From WHSW01 sp963729075 (GTDB taxonomy: Bacteria; Actinomycetota; Thermoleophilia; Solirubrobacterales; 70-9): a stretch of DNA of 64,000 bases. Numbering within the stretch: the first letter of the stretch is position 1; every line of letters begins with the position of its first letter. The DNA is taken from NCBI GenBank assembly GCA_963729075.1, contig CAVSMU010000001.1, forward strand, positions 1 to 64,000, in the 5' to 3' direction. Both the position numbers and the translations under genes were made by a program. The notes beneath the pieces were generated by a model. It searched no databases. It was not told the DNA's origin and was given only the letters and a program-made list of their open reading frames with translations. Below, piece after piece: positions 15,489 through 25,939 of this stretch.

Positions 15489-16226
15489 GTGATCGTCGAT
15501 CCCCACATGCACGTCGGCGAGTTCCCGCTCTTCGACGTCGCCCTCGACGAGCCGGGCCTGGTCGGCCTGTTCGAGGAGTTCGACTACGAGGCGGGGATCG
15601 TCTTTCACCCCGACAACGCGCTCACCCGCGGGATCGTCGAGCGCGTGCCGAATGCGTGGGCGCTCTACTGGGCCAACCCGCGCCAGCCCGGCTACGTCGA
15701 GGAGGCGGCCGAGTTCCTCGAGCACCCGAAGTTCCTCGGCGTGAAGCTGCACCCGCTGCTCGACGGCTATCACCCCAACGACCCCAGCGTCCATCCGCTC
15801 GCCGCGCTGCTGGTCGAGCGCGGGATGCCGGTGTTGGTCCACTGCGGGCATCCGATCTTCACCCTGCCCTGGAGCATCGAGGAGCTCGCGGTCGAGTTCG
15901 GCGACCTGCGGCTCGTGCTCGGCCACATGGGACATGGGAACATCGTCTACATCAACGGTGCAATCGACGTCGCCGAGCGCAACCCGAACGTCTATCTGGA
16001 GACTTCGGGGATGCCGATGCATTCGAAGATCCGCACCGCCTTCGAGCGCGTCGGAGCCGACCGCGTGATGTACGGGTCGGACGCGCCGTTTCACGATCCC
16101 GGCGTCGAGCTTCGCAAGGTCGAGGTCAGCGGCCTCGACGAGGAGGCGAGACGCCGGGTGCTCGGGCTCAACGCCCGCAGGTTGTTCTTCGGCAGTGACG
16201 ACGCGCCGGTCTCGGCGCCCAACTGA
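15489..16226 (+). CDS. Amidohydrolase-2-family metal hydrolase/decarboxylase
   Basis: 245 residues from a GTG at 15489. The start MIVDPHMHVGEF carries the H-x-H metal pair. VKLHP, VLVHCGHP, LGHMGHG and YGSDAPFHDP supply later ligands including the conserved Asp of the TIM-barrel amidohydrolase-related (ACMSD-like) family. Such enzymes hydrolyse C-N bonds or decarboxylate. As first gene of the rightward operon it could act late in the pathway, for example on the ring-opened acid, analogous in role to the amide-hydrolysing step of B6 pathway I. The function is inferred from context only. It precedes the ABC importer genes by 13 bp. Confidence 0.8.
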   Translation: MIVDPHMHVGEFPLFDVALDEPGLVGLFEEFDYEAGIVFHPDNALTRGIVERVPNAWALYWANPRQPGYVEEAAEFLEHPKFLGVKLHPLLDGYHPNDPSVHPLAALLVERGMPVLVHCGHPIFTLPWSIEELAVEFGDLRLVLGHMGHGNIVYINGAIDVAERNPNVYLETSGMPMHSKIRTAFERVGADRVMYGSDAPFHDPGVELRKVEVSGLDEEARRRVLGLNARRLFFGSDDAPVSAPN

Positions 16227-16239
16227 AATGGAGAGGGTC

Positions 16240-17337
16240 ATGGAGGTACTGCGCAGCGAATCCCAACCGGGAGGGGATGGGCGATGGGGCAGACGCATAC
16301 GGCGGCTCGCCGTGGTCGCGGTCCTGTTGCTCCCGGGCGTCCTCGCCGCCGGCTGCGGTGGCGACGACGACGACGATGACGACGGCGGCGGTGAGGCGTC
16401 GATCTCGAAGTTCGCGATCGTCGCCCCCGAGAAGGGCAACGACTACGGCTGGAACCAGCAGGGCGTCGAGGCCGCCGAGCAGGTCGCGAGCGACCTCGGG
16501 ATCGAGGTCGAGGTCGACGACGGCGCGGGCTACGAGGACATCTCGCCGATCCTGCGCGAGCTCTCGACCACCGACGGCGCCGAGTTCGTCATCGCCCAGG
16601 CATCCGGCTACAACACGACCGCGCCCGACGTCGCCGCGCAGACCGGGGTGCCCGAGCTGGTCTGGGACAACCCCGAGGCGAACGTTCCGGAAACCTCGGC
16701 CAACGCCGGCACCGCGAGCCAGGAGGGCGCCTACCTCGCCGGGGTGCTCGCCGCGAAGACGAGCAAGAGCGGCAACCTCGGGATCGTGATCTCGGCGGAC
16801 GACACGAACTGGAACAAGCAGGCCGGCGGCTTCGTCGCCGGGGCCCGCGCGGAGAACCCCGACGTCCAGATCGAGCTCGCCCAGATCGGCCCCGCCGGCT
16901 ACGCCGACACGGCGGGCGGCAGGCGCGTCACCGAGGCGGTGATCGCCGACGGCGCCGACGTCGTCTTCGGCATGGGCGATGGCTCGTCGTTCGGGATGCT
17001 GCAGGCGGTCGAGGCGGCCGACGGCGTCACCTTCATCGACGTGATCGGCGACAAGACCTCGATCGACGACCAGGGCGTGCTGCTCTCGTCGGTGCTCTGG
17101 AGCTTCGACGGGCTCTACGAGGATGCGATCGCCGACATCGGCGCGGGCACCTTCGGCGAGCAGGGCTACGAGCTCGACCTCGAGAACGGCGGCATCTCGT
17201 TGCTTCAGACCGACCTGATCGACGACGAGACCTGGAGCGAGATCGAGGACACCAAGCAGCAGATCATCGACGGCGACATCAAGGTGCCGTTGACCGAGGA
17301 GAAGTCCCAGGTCGAGGATCTGATCGCCGAGGGCTAG
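16240..17337 (+). CDS. BMP-family ABC transporter substrate-binding lipoprotein
   Basis: 365 residues from the ATG at 16240, which has GGAGAGG four bases upstream; an ATG at 16228 lacks a comparable site. A lipoprotein signal ends at VLAAGC, followed by a flexible Gly/Asp-rich linker. The mature part has the Bmp/PnrA pattern: FAIVAPEKGNDYGWNQQGVE, then ATTS-like region, GSSFGM and the D-K-T turn. The family usually binds nucleosides or purines. Here it heads a complete importer flanked by B6-degradation genes, so pyridoxine, pyridoxamine or a related pyridine is the likely ligand. Ligand-contact residues cannot be judged by eye. Confidence 0.85.
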   Translation: MEVLRSESQPGGDGRWGRRIRRLAVVAVLLLPGVLAAGCGGDDDDDDDGGGEASISKFAIVAPEKGNDYGWNQQGVEAAEQVASDLGIEVEVDDGAGYEDISPILRELSTTDGAEFVIAQASGYNTTAPDVAAQTGVPELVWDNPEANVPETSANAGTASQEGAYLAGVLAAKTSKSGNLGIVISADDTNWNKQAGGFVAGARAENPDVQIELAQIGPAGYADTAGGRRVTEAVIADGADVVFGMGDGSSFGMLQAVEAADGVTFIDVIGDKTSIDDQGVLLSSVLWSFDGLYEDAIADIGAGTFGEQGYELDLENGGISLLQTDLIDDETWSEIEDTKQQIIDGDIKVPLTEEKSQVEDLIAEG

Positions 17338-17359
17338 ACAAGGAGCGCACAATCGGACT

Positions 17360-17388
17360 GGGCCGGGGCTCGAGGCGGGCCCCGGCCC
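17360..17388 (+). terminator. Intercistronic stem-loop after the binding-protein gene
   Basis: GGGCCGGGGC at 17360-17369 pairs perfectly with GCCCCGGCCC at 17379-17388 over a 9-nt loop, between the binding-protein stop and the ATPase start. No T-tract follows. Such hairpins commonly stabilise the upstream mRNA or attenuate transcription so that the binding protein is made in excess over the membrane components. Confidence 0.65.
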
Positions 17389-17403
17389 GGCCGCAGGACC
17401 GGA

Positions 17404-19010
<1,607 letters not shown>

Positions 19011-19014
<4 letters not shown>

Positions 19015-20159
19015 CCGCCCGGGCGGCGCGACTCGGCGAGGCGATCCTGACCGCGGCGGTGCCGATCCTGCTCGCGCTGGTCGCCATCGGCATCCTGATC
19101 GCCGCGCTCGGGCACGATCCGTTCAGCTTCTACGGCGACATGTTCGACCGCGGGCTGATCCAGTGGGAGGGATTTCAGGAGAGCATCATCCGCAGCGCGC
19201 CGCTGCTCCTGATCGCCGCCGGGCTGATCGTCGCCTTCCGGGCGAACCTCTGGAACCTCGGCGGGGACGGCCAGTTCCTCCTCGGCGCCGCGTTCACCGC
19301 CGGCCTCGGCCCGCCGCTGCTCGAGTCGCTCGGCGTCTGGCCGATGCTGCTGATCACGATGGCGGTCGCGGCGCTCGTCGGCGGCGCCTGGACGATCATC
19401 CCCGCGTACCTGCGCGGGCGCTACGGGGTGAACGAGATCATCACCACGCTGATGATGTCGTTCATCGGCATCGGCGTCGCCAACGTGCTCGTCAAGGGCC
19501 CGTTCGAGACGGAGGTCCTCGGCGTCGCGCGGACCGACGTGATCCCCTTCGACGAGCGCTTCCCGCTGCTCTTCGACACCCGCATCCACCTCGGCTTCGC
19601 GATCGCGGTCGCGGCGATCATCGGCGTCCACGTGCTGATGACCTGGACCTCGCTCGGGCTGCGGCTGCGCATCCTGGGGGCGAACCCGCGCGCGGCCCTG
19701 CACGCCGGGCTGCGCCCGGTGCGGTTGACGCTGATCGCGTTCGTGATCAGCGGCGCCCTGATCGGGCTCTCGGGATCGGTCGAGATCCTCGGCGTCCAGG
19801 GCTCGTTTCGGGCCGACTTCGATCCCGCGTACGGGTTGCTGGTGATCCCGCTCGTGTTCCTCGCGCGGCTGAACGCGATCGGCTCGCTGGTGCTCGTGAT
19901 CTTCTTCTCGGTGATCCAGATCGGCGGCGAGTCGGCGGCGCGCGAGGCCGAGATCACCAGCGACATCCTCTTCGTGCTCGTCGGGCTGATGCTGCTGTTC
20001 ATGGCGGTGACCGAATACCTGCGGGTCCGGTTGGGGCTCGGGATGCGGTTTGTGCCGCCGGAGGTCGCCGAGCGCCTGCGCCCACCCTCGGGTGAGGGCG
20101 GCGCGCCGGCGGGCGAGCCGCGGCCGGCGGTCGAGGCGGGTGAGGCGGGCCGGCGATGA
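19011..20159 (+). CDS. ABC transporter permease (BMP importer, first subunit)
   Basis: 382 residues with about nine hydrophobic segments. It has the BPD_transp_2 pattern of sugar/nucleoside importer permeases: IIRSAPLLLIAAGLIVAFRA, LWNLGGDGQFLLGA and VNEIITTLMMSFIGIGVANV. The N-terminal segment begins right after a GTG overlapping the ATPase stop. The C-terminal 40 residues are a Pro/Glu-rich cytoplasmic tail. It pairs with the permease at 20215 to form the transmembrane channel. Confidence 0.88.
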
Positions 20160-20214
20160 GCGCGGAGCCACGAACAAGGAGAGGTTGCGTGAGGCGAAGC
20201 GCGATCCAGGTGTT

Positions 20215-21150
20215 ATGAGCGATCTGCTGAGCCAGGAGTTCCTCACCGCGCTGATCTCGGGCGGCCTCGTCGCCGCGATGCCGCTGCTGTTCGCGAGCCT
20301 CGGCGAGCTCGTCTCCGAGCAGGCGGGCGTGCTCAACGTGAGCCTCGAGGGCTACATGCTGTTCGGCGCCTACCTGGCGTTCGTGGTCGCCTACAACACC
20401 GGCTCGGAGTGGCTCGGGATGGGCGCCGGGATCCTCGCCGGCGCGGCGGGGGCGGCGCTGATGGCGTTCCTGTGCGTGCGCCTTCGCCTCGATCAGATCG
20501 TGATCGGGATCGCGATCATCCTCGTCGCCGAGGGCGCGACCAGCCTCCTGTACGACGCCTCCTATGCCGAGTCGCGCCCGCGGCTGGGCGCCACCTCCGA
20601 GCTGCAGATCCCGCTGCTGAAGGAGATCCCGATCCTCGGCGACAGCCTCTTCAGCCAGCACCCGATCGTCTACGTCGGGATCGCCCTCGCCTTCGTCGTC
20701 GGCTGGGTGCTGCGCCGGACCTCGGCCGGGCTCAGCATCAGGGCCGCGGGCGAGCGGCCGGAGGCGCTCGACGCGGCCGGGGTGAGCGTGACCACCACCC
20801 GGACCCTGGCGACGCTGTGCGCGGGCGCGTTCGCCGGGCTCGGGGGCGCCTATCTGGCGCTCGTCGGGGCCGGCACCTTCACCCCGTTCATCACCCAGGG
20901 CGCCGGCTTCATCGCGATCGTGATCGCGATGCTCTCCCGCGGCAAGGCGCCGTGGACGATCGTCGGCGCGGTGCTGTTCGGGATGTCGCTCGCGGTCGCC
21001 ACCGCGCTGCAGCTGATCGGGGTCGAGATCCAGACCGACTACGTGCAGATGCTGCCGTTCGTCGCCGTGATCGTGGTGCTGGTGCTGTTCGCGCGGCGGT
21101 CGTACCTGCCCTCGGCGCTGGCGCTGCCGTACGTGCGCGGGGAGAAATGA
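20215..21150 (+). CDS. ABC transporter permease (BMP importer, second subunit)
   Basis: 311 residues from the ATG at 20215, where the protein begins MSDLLSQEFLTALISGGLVA. The long upstream frame from 20050 is only read-through of the preceding gene's end in another frame. It shows the family's LGELVSEQAGVLNVSLEGYMLFGAY-type first part and the LVGAGTFTPFITQGAGFIAI region, with about eight to nine membrane segments. It completes the importer, and the aminotransferase gene follows 44 bp later. Confidence 0.88.
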   Translation: MSDLLSQEFLTALISGGLVAAMPLLFASLGELVSEQAGVLNVSLEGYMLFGAYLAFVVAYNTGSEWLGMGAGILAGAAGAALMAFLCVRLRLDQIVIGIAIILVAEGATSLLYDASYAESRPRLGATSELQIPLLKEIPILGDSLFSQHPIVYVGIALAFVVGWVLRRTSAGLSIRAAGERPEALDAAGVSVTTTRTLATLCAGAFAGLGGAYLALVGAGTFTPFITQGAGFIAIVIAMLSRGKAPWTIVGAVLFGMSLAVATALQLIGVEIQTDYVQMLPFVAVIVVLVLFARRSYLPSALALPYVRGEK

Positions 21151-21194
21151 GTTCAGACTTAGGAGAGCACTCAGACGCGGACGAGGAGAGAGCC

Positions 21195-22379
21195 ATGCAC
21201 GAGCCAGACTTCACGCTCAGCGCCGGTCCGACCATGTCGTCGCTGCGGGTCCAGCAGGCCCAGGGGCGGCCGATGATCTTCGACTACGACCCGGTCTTCC
21301 AGGAGCGCTTCCGCGAGACCGAGCGCCTGGTCGCCGAGCTGTTCCAAACGACCAAGGACGTCGTCCTGATGCAGGGCGAGGCGGTGCTCGGGATCGAGGC
21401 GGCGGCGCGCGGCGTCGTCACGCCGGGGCTCAAATGCCTCAACCTCGTCTCGGGCGTGTACGCGAAGTGGTTCGGCGCCTGGCTGCGCGACTACGGGGCC
21501 GAGGTGGTCGAGGTCGAGGTGCCCTACGACGAGGCGCTCGATCCCGCCCAGGTGCGCGAGGAGCTCGAGCGCCACGGCGACTTCGAGCTCGTCGCACTCG
21601 TGCATTCGGAGACGCCGTCAGGGGTTGAGAACCCGCTCGCCGAGATCGGGCCGATGGCGAAGGACGCCGGCGCGCTGATGTTCGCCGACGTCGTTTCGGC
21701 GGTCGGCGGCACCGAGCTGCTGACGGACGAGTGGGGCGTCGACATCGCGATCGGCGGCCCGCAGAAGTGCCTCGCCGGCCCGCCAGGGATGTCGCTCTGC
21801 GTGATCAGCGAGGACGCGTGGGCGGCGATCGAGCGCAACCCCAACGCGCCCCGCGGCTCGTTCCTGTCGCTGCTCGACTGGCGCGAGACCTGGATCAAGG
21901 GCGGCCGGGTGAAGTACCCCTACACGCCCTCGGTCTCAGATGTCAACGGCGTCCACGCCGCGGTCGGCGAGTGCCTCGACGACGGGCTCGACGAGGTGAT
22001 CGCCCGCCACGCCACCGCCGCGCGCGCCTGCCGCGAGGGCGTCAAGGCGATGGGGCTCGAGCTCTGGCCCCGCAGCGAGGACTACGCCGCGCATTGCGTG
22101 ACCGCGGTCCGCTGCCCCGAGGGCGCCGAGGTGAAGCCGACGCTCGCGCACATCCGCGAGCGCTACGGGGTGATGCTGTCCGGCGGCTACGGCGAGCTCA
22201 CCGAGCGGCTGTTCAGGCTCGGGCACATGGGGCCAGGAGCGCGATCGCTCTATCCGGTGGTGGCTGTGTCAGCGTTCGGGCGGGGGTTGGCCGACCTCGG
22301 GGTCGATGTCGATCTCGCTGCCGGGGTCGAGGCCGCGCTGCAGGTGCTGTCGGAGAGCCAGGCGGCCGTGGCTGCGTGA
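21195..22379 (+). CDS. ppaT: Class V aminotransferase, probable pyridoxamine-pyruvate aminotransferase
   Basis: 394 residues, with GAGGAGAG before the ATG at 21195. The PLP-fold lysine is K191 in GGPQKCLAGPPG. E62 in LMQGEAVLGIEA, Y89 in SGVYAKWFG and D165 line up, at a constant offset of six, with the Glu68, Tyr95, Asp171 and Lys197 that I recall as active-site residues of Mesorhizobium pyridoxamine-pyruvate aminotransferase. Further matches are DYDPVF, VEVPYDEALDP, ETPSG and a PYTPSVSDVNG stretch. That enzyme converts pyridoxamine plus pyruvate to pyridoxal and L-alanine, using pyridoxamine as substrate rather than cofactor. Alanine- or serine-glyoxylate aminotransferase is the generic alternative. 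It follows the importer genes directly, and its product would feed the SDR at 6234. Confidence 0.87.
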   Translation: MHEPDFTLSAGPTMSSLRVQQAQGRPMIFDYDPVFQERFRETERLVAELFQTTKDVVLMQGEAVLGIEAAARGVVTPGLKCLNLVSGVYAKWFGAWLRDYGAEVVEVEVPYDEALDPAQVREELERHGDFELVALVHSETPSGVENPLAEIGPMAKDAGALMFADVVSAVGGTELLTDEWGVDIAIGGPQKCLAGPPGMSLCVISEDAWAAIERNPNAPRGSFLSLLDWRETWIKGGRVKYPYTPSVSDVNGVHAAVGECLDDGLDEVIARHATAARACREGVKAMGLELWPRSEDYAAHCVTAVRCPEGAEVKPTLAHIRERYGVMLSGGYGELTERLFRLGHMGPGARSLYPVVAVSAFGRGLADLGVDVDLAAGVEAALQVLSESQAAVAA

Positions 22380-23236
22380 CCAGGCTGCCGCCGTTCGAGC
22401 GCCACCGCCCGACGACCGTTGAGGCGGCCACCGAGCTGCTCGAGCACTACGGCGACGACGCGATCGCCTACGTCGGCGGCACCGAGGTGTTCCTCCTCTA
22501 CAAGCTCGGCTTCGCCGACTACGCACACGTGATCGACCTCAAGGGGATCGACGAGTTGCGCGGGATCGAGCGCCGCGACGGCGTGCTGCGGATCGGCGCC
22601 GCGGAGACCCACCGCGCGATCGAGCGCCATGAGACCGTGCGCGCCGACTGGCCGGCGCTGGCGGAGATGGAGCGCGCGGTCGGCAACCTGCGCGTGCGGA
22701 CGATGGGTTCGATCGGCGGCAACCTCTGCTTCGCCGACCCTCACTCCGACCCCGCGACCTTCCTGCTCGCGCTCGACGCTGCGCTCGAGGCTCGCCGCGG
22801 CAGCGGCGAGCCACGCCGAATCGAGATCGCAGAGTTCGTAAGCGGGCCGTTCGAGAACGTGCTCGAAGAGGGCGAGCTGCTGACCGGGGTGCTGGTCCCC
22901 GAGCCCACCCCCGGGGCGGCAATCGTCCACCGCAAGTTCGTCCTCCACGAGCGCCCGGCGATCACCGTCGCCTGCCATCTGCGGCGCGACGGCGACCGGC
23001 TCGCCGACGTGCGGCTCGCGGTCGGCTCGGCGGGTGTGCGCGCGGCGCGGGCGGCGGCGGCGGAGGAGCTCCTCGCCGGCGCCTCGGTCGGCGAACTCGA
23101 CGACGCGCTCGAGCGAGCGGGCGCGCTGGTCGCCGACGCCGCCGAGCCGGTCGAGGACGCGAACGGCTCGGTCGAGTACAAGCGTCACCTCATCGGGGTG
23201 CTCACCGGCCGTGCGGTCCGAGCGGCGGTCACTTAA
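22376..23236 (+). CDS. Molybdenum hydroxylase FAD-binding subunit (CoxM/XdhB type)
   Basis: 286 residues from a GTG at 22376 overlapping the aminotransferase stop (GTGA). It has the FAD-site motifs of the family: YVGGTEVFLLYKLGFA near 36-51 and TMGSIGGNLCFADPHSDPA near 107-125, then a C-terminal CO-dehydrogenase-flavoprotein-like domain. No FeS or Mo subunit lies beside it. Its partners are encoded about 11 kb away in the divergent arm (8683-11467). That physical split, with the GntR gene between, implies both operons are induced together. Confidence 0.88.
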   Translation: MTRLPPFERHRPTTVEAATELLEHYGDDAIAYVGGTEVFLLYKLGFADYAHVIDLKGIDELRGIERRDGVLRIGAAETHRAIERHETVRADWPALAEMERAVGNLRVRTMGSIGGNLCFADPHSDPATFLLALDAALEARRGSGEPRRIEIAEFVSGPFENVLEEGELLTGVLVPEPTPGAAIVHRKFVLHERPAITVACHLRRDGDRLADVRLAVGSAGVRAARAAAAEELLAGASVGELDDALERAGALVADAAEPVEDANGSVEYKRHLIGVLTGRAVRAAVT

Positions 23237-24245
23237 GCAATCCAGCGGGCGCCGCCGCCTCGAGCATCTCGCGAAGCTGCTCCTCCGGCAGCCCGAGGGG
23301 CATGATCAGGTCGATCGCGTCGGCTCCCTGGTCGAGCCAGAGGCGGACGGCCTGCGGCGCCTCGTCGTAGGTGCCGATCACCGTCACGTCCCGAGCCAGG
23401 CGCTCGGCCTTCGCCGGCAGCCGCGGCATCCCGCCGTTCGCGTTGGCCTCGAGCAGCGCCTCGACCTCGTCCGCGTAGCCGAATTGGTCGCGGAGCATGC
23501 GCGGATACAGAGGACCCATGCGCGTCAGGTAGGCGAGCAGCCAGCCGGCTGCGATCGCTCTCGCCGCCTCCTCGTCCTCGGCGATCGCCAGCGGGACGCT
23601 CACGTTGACCCGGGTTGGGCTCGACTCCTCGGCGCGCGCCTCGCCCTCGGCGAGCAGCGCGCGGCCGTCCGCGATCCGTGAGCGCGCCCAGAGAAACGGC
23701 AGCCAGGCGTCGGCGAGCTCGCCCGCGAGGCGGACCGAGGCCGGGGCGAGCGCGGCGAGCGCGATCGGAACGCGCGGTTCGGGTGGCTCGCCCAGTCGCA
23801 GCGGCCGAACGCCCTCGCGGTCGAGCGGCAACCGGGCGCCGTCGAGCAGCGCCCGTACGGCGACGAGCGTCGACCGCATCCGATCAACCGGCCGCTCCCA
23901 GACGAGGCCGTGCAGCCCCTCGACCAGCGGCGGGCTGCTGGCGCCCAAGCCGAGGGCGAAGCGGCCGCCGCACGCTCGCTGGAGGCTTGCGGCGGCCATC
24001 GCGATCGCCGCCGGGCTGCGGCTCCAGACCGACAGCACGCCCGTGGCGAGACCGATTCGCGACGTGACCGCGGCGATGCGGGCGATCAGGACGACGGCAT
24101 CGTGAGTCCAACCCTCGGCGGCGCCGAATCGCCCGTAGCCGAGCTCCTCGGCGGCGACCGCGAGCCGGATCGTCGCCTCGTCGTCGGTCTGAAACGGCGT
24201 GACCCCGGCGCCGACGTTCGAAGCGGTCGTGTCAGGTGGGGTCAC
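23229..24245 (-). CDS. LLM-class oxidoreductase, F420-dependent type
   Basis: 338 residues from a GTG at 24245; an alternative start lies at 24287. A luciferase-like TIM barrel: GAGVTPFQTDDE start, AEELGYGRFGAAEGWTHDA, IGLATGVLSVWSRSPAAIA and FALGLGASS. These last motifs resemble F420-dependent methylene-tetrahydromethanopterin-reductase-like proteins of actinobacteria. It is convergent with, and overlaps by 8 bp, the FAD-subunit gene, so it may bound the catabolic locus rather than belong to it. Its substrate is unknown. Confidence 0.8.
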   Translation of the reverse strand: MTPPDTTASNVGAGVTPFQTDDEATIRLAVAAEELGYGRFGAAEGWTHDAVVLIARIAAVTSRIGLATGVLSVWSRSPAAIAMAAASLQRACGGRFALGLGASSPPLVEGLHGLVWERPVDRMRSTLVAVRALLDGARLPLDREGVRPLRLGEPPEPRVPIALAALAPASVRLAGELADAWLPFLWARSRIADGRALLAEGEARAEESSPTRVNVSVPLAIAEDEEAARAIAAGWLLAYLTRMGPLYPRMLRDQFGYADEVEALLEANANGGMPRLPAKAERLARDVTVIGTYDEAPQAVRLWLDQGADAIDLIMPLGLPEEQLREMLEAAAPAGLLK

Positions 24246-24318
24246 GGTCGTGATTATCAACGGCGAACGCGGCCGCCGGCTGAGCAATGCCGGCGGCCGC
24301 GCGCTCGCACGCGCGCGA

Positions 24319-24975
24319 TCAGTCGATCGTCGCCTGCGCCTGGTAGACGCAGCCGGTGAGACCGTTGGAGCGGCTCATGACGACGATCGTCGCCACGCTT
24401 TCAGACCCGAAGCCCACCTGATAGGTCGCGCTCTCCTTGCCCTCGATCTCGGAGCCGTACAGCTCCTCGCCCGGGGCGAGCTGCGCGAACAGCGGGTCGA
24501 GGCTGTTAACGACGATGGCGCTGATGTTCGCGAACGCGTCGACGGTCTTCGCCGTGTCGTTGAAGAAGCTCGAGCGCGCGCTCTTTTGGCTGCAGGTCTT
24601 GGTCCTCACCTCGCCGAAGCCCGGCACGTCGAGCACCAGGTCGCCGTTCGTGCCGATGGGGTAGGTGACACGCTTCGACAGGACCTTCGCCGTCCCCGGG
24701 AGGTCGAGGGCGAGGGTCGACTCCTGGATGTCGTCTCCCTTGAGGGAGTTGTCGAGCACCTTGGCGGAGTTCACCGCGTCCGCGCCGAGCTTGTTGTCGG
24801 CGACGGCCGCCGCGGCCAGGTCGGGGGTCTTCACCTCCCCGTTGACGATGTCGGCGCTGAACACCGTGTTGGCGGCGTAGGCGCTGGTGCCGGTGAGCGC
24901 TACGAAGAGCGCGACGCAGGCGATCAGGTTCTGTCGGACGTAGCCCCTGATCGTCGGGAATCTGCGGGTTTTCAT
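24319..24975 (-). CDS. Secreted repeat protein of a Thermoleophilia-type family
   Basis: 218 residues from the ATG at 24975, with AGGAGA eight bases upstream; an ATG at 24981 is too close to it. The N-terminus has a basic stretch, then LIACVALFVALTGTSAYAAN, a signal peptide. It is followed by degenerate short repeats of the DIVNGEVKTPDLA / AVADNKLGADAV / DNSLKGDDI type. The C-terminal part is a beta-rich domain with Cys residues (KTCSQ, TGCVYQ). The role is unknown; probably cell-surface. It is paralogous to the gene just upstream (25007-25621). Confidence 0.7.
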   Translation of the reverse strand: MKTRRFPTIRGYVRQNLIACVALFVALTGTSAYAANTVFSADIVNGEVKTPDLAAAAVADNKLGADAVNSAKVLDNSLKGDDIQESTLALDLPGTAKVLSKRVTYPIGTNGDLVLDVPGFGEVRTKTCSQKSARSSFFNDTAKTVDAFANISAIVVNSLDPLFAQLAPGEELYGSEIEGKESATYQVGFGSESVATIVVMSRSNGLTGCVYQAQATID

Positions 24976-25006
24976 GGTCATTTCTCCTTGTCTCTGAGCG
25001 GTCGGC

Positions 25007-25621
25007 CTAGCCACCGATCCGGGCGCAGATCGCGAACGCGACCAGCTGCCAGTCGGCCTCAGTGCCGCCGCCGATCTCGGCCGCGCCGACATGGACCTGT
25101 GCCCCGTACGGAACGATCCCGGTGATCGCGACCTCCGTCCGAACGTTCGGCCAGATGCCGATATGGGCGCCGTTGATCTCGCCGCCGGCTCCGATCACCC
25201 GCTTGCCGTCCGGGCACTCGGCGTTCGCGGTCTTGTAGGAGCGCGAGTCGTCGTCGCTCTCCTGGTAGGCCTTTTCGAGGTCGAGGTCGAGGCTCGCCTC
25301 GTCGACGTCCTGGCCGTCGACGCTGTTGTCGGCGATCTCGTCCTCGGCGAGCAGGAACTGCTCGGGTCCTCCGACCGCGTTGTCGGCAATCGCCGAGCTC
25401 GCCACCGCGTCGGCGGCGATGTCCGGGCCGCGCACGTGGCCGTTGGCGATCTCGGCGGTGCGGACGGCGCCGCTCGCGACATCGGCGGCCTTCACCTCGC
25501 CGTCGATGATGTCTGGCGATGCGATCGTGTTCGCCGCCCACGCGGCGCCGCCGCCGACGGCGAAGAAGAGCGCGATGACGGCGAGATGGTTCCGGCGGAT
25601 GTACGTGCTGATCCTGTGCAT
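25007..25621 (-). CDS. Secreted repeat protein, paralogue of the downstream gene
   Basis: 204 residues. The signal segment HLAVIALFFAVGGGAAWAAN is followed by D-I-I-D-G-E-V-K / AVRTAEIANGHVRGPDIA / ADNAVGG repeats, clearly the same family as the 24319-24975 protein. The C-terminal domain is distinct (VIGAGGEINGAHIGI...ICARI) with a Cys pair. It is first of a two-gene unit with a 31-bp gap. Three CGTTGK repeats spaced 11 bp apart lie 47-74 bp upstream and could bind the SARP-like regulator encoded at 25940. The function is unknown. Confidence 0.7.
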   Translation of the reverse strand: MHRISTYIRRNHLAVIALFFAVGGGAAWAANTIASPDIIDGEVKAADVASGAVRTAEIANGHVRGPDIAADAVASSAIADNAVGGPEQFLLAEDEIADNSVDGQDVDEASLDLDLEKAYQESDDDSRSYKTANAECPDGKRVIGAGGEINGAHIGIWPNVRTEVAITGIVPYGAQVHVGAAEIGGGTEADWQLVAFAICARIGG

Positions 25622-25667
25622 TGGCTGCTACTCCCTTGTCGAGGTCGCCGGAAACCCTCCCGGGGAG

Positions 25668-25695
25668 CGTTGTCGGGGCGTTGGCCGATCGTTGG
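25668..25695. promoter_or_regulatory. Three direct repeats at 11-bp spacing (SARP-type operator candidate)
   Basis: CGTTGT at 25668, CGTTGG at 25679 and CGTTGG at 25690 lie exactly 11 bp apart, one helical turn. SARP regulators bind direct repeats with this periodicity. The site lies upstream of the secreted gene starting at 25621. A matching pair sits before the SARP-like gene itself. Identification is by eye, with no scoring against background. Confidence 0.5.
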
Positions 25696-25708
25696 CGCGC
25701 CCCCGGCG

Positions 25709-25867
25709 TCAGACCTCCTCGGCCATGTCGAGGATCTCGTCGCGAGTCACGTTCCCGACCAGGTCGGGATGGACCTCGGCCATGTGCTCCTCGACCTTCG
25801 CGACCAGCTCGTCGTCGGAGTCGGCGCGGACGCTGAAGCCGCACTCGCAGCTGAGGGTCTTGCTCAT
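25709..25867 (-). CDS. DUF1059 small protein
   Basis: 52 residues, beginning MSKTLSCECGFSVRADSDDE, then ELVAKVEEHMAEVHPD. The CxCG and H-x-x-x-x-H spacing is typical of the DUF1059 family of small, probably metal-binding proteins. An AAAGGAG precedes the ATG at 25867. It lies between the secreted gene and the SARP-like regulator, and is divergent to the latter across 72 bp. The function of the family is not known. Confidence 0.8.
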   Translation of the reverse strand: MSKTLSCECGFSVRADSDDELVAKVEEHMAEVHPDLVGNVTRDEILDMAEEV

Positions 25868-25910
25868 CGGCATCTCCTTTGCTCGGGGAGGGACAATCAT
25901 CGGCATGCCG

Positions 25911-25927
25911 CGTTGGATGAGCGTTGG
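25911..25927. promoter_or_regulatory. Pair of CGTTGG direct repeats at 11-bp spacing
   Basis: CGTTGG at 25911 and again at 25922 are 11 bp apart, ending 12 bp before the ATG of the SARP-like gene. Both this pair and the set at 25668 are followed by a GCGC-CCCGGCG-like sequence, making the two sites longer imperfect copies of each other. This would allow autoregulation. Confidence 0.45.
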
Positions 25928-25939
25928 CGCACCCCGGCG

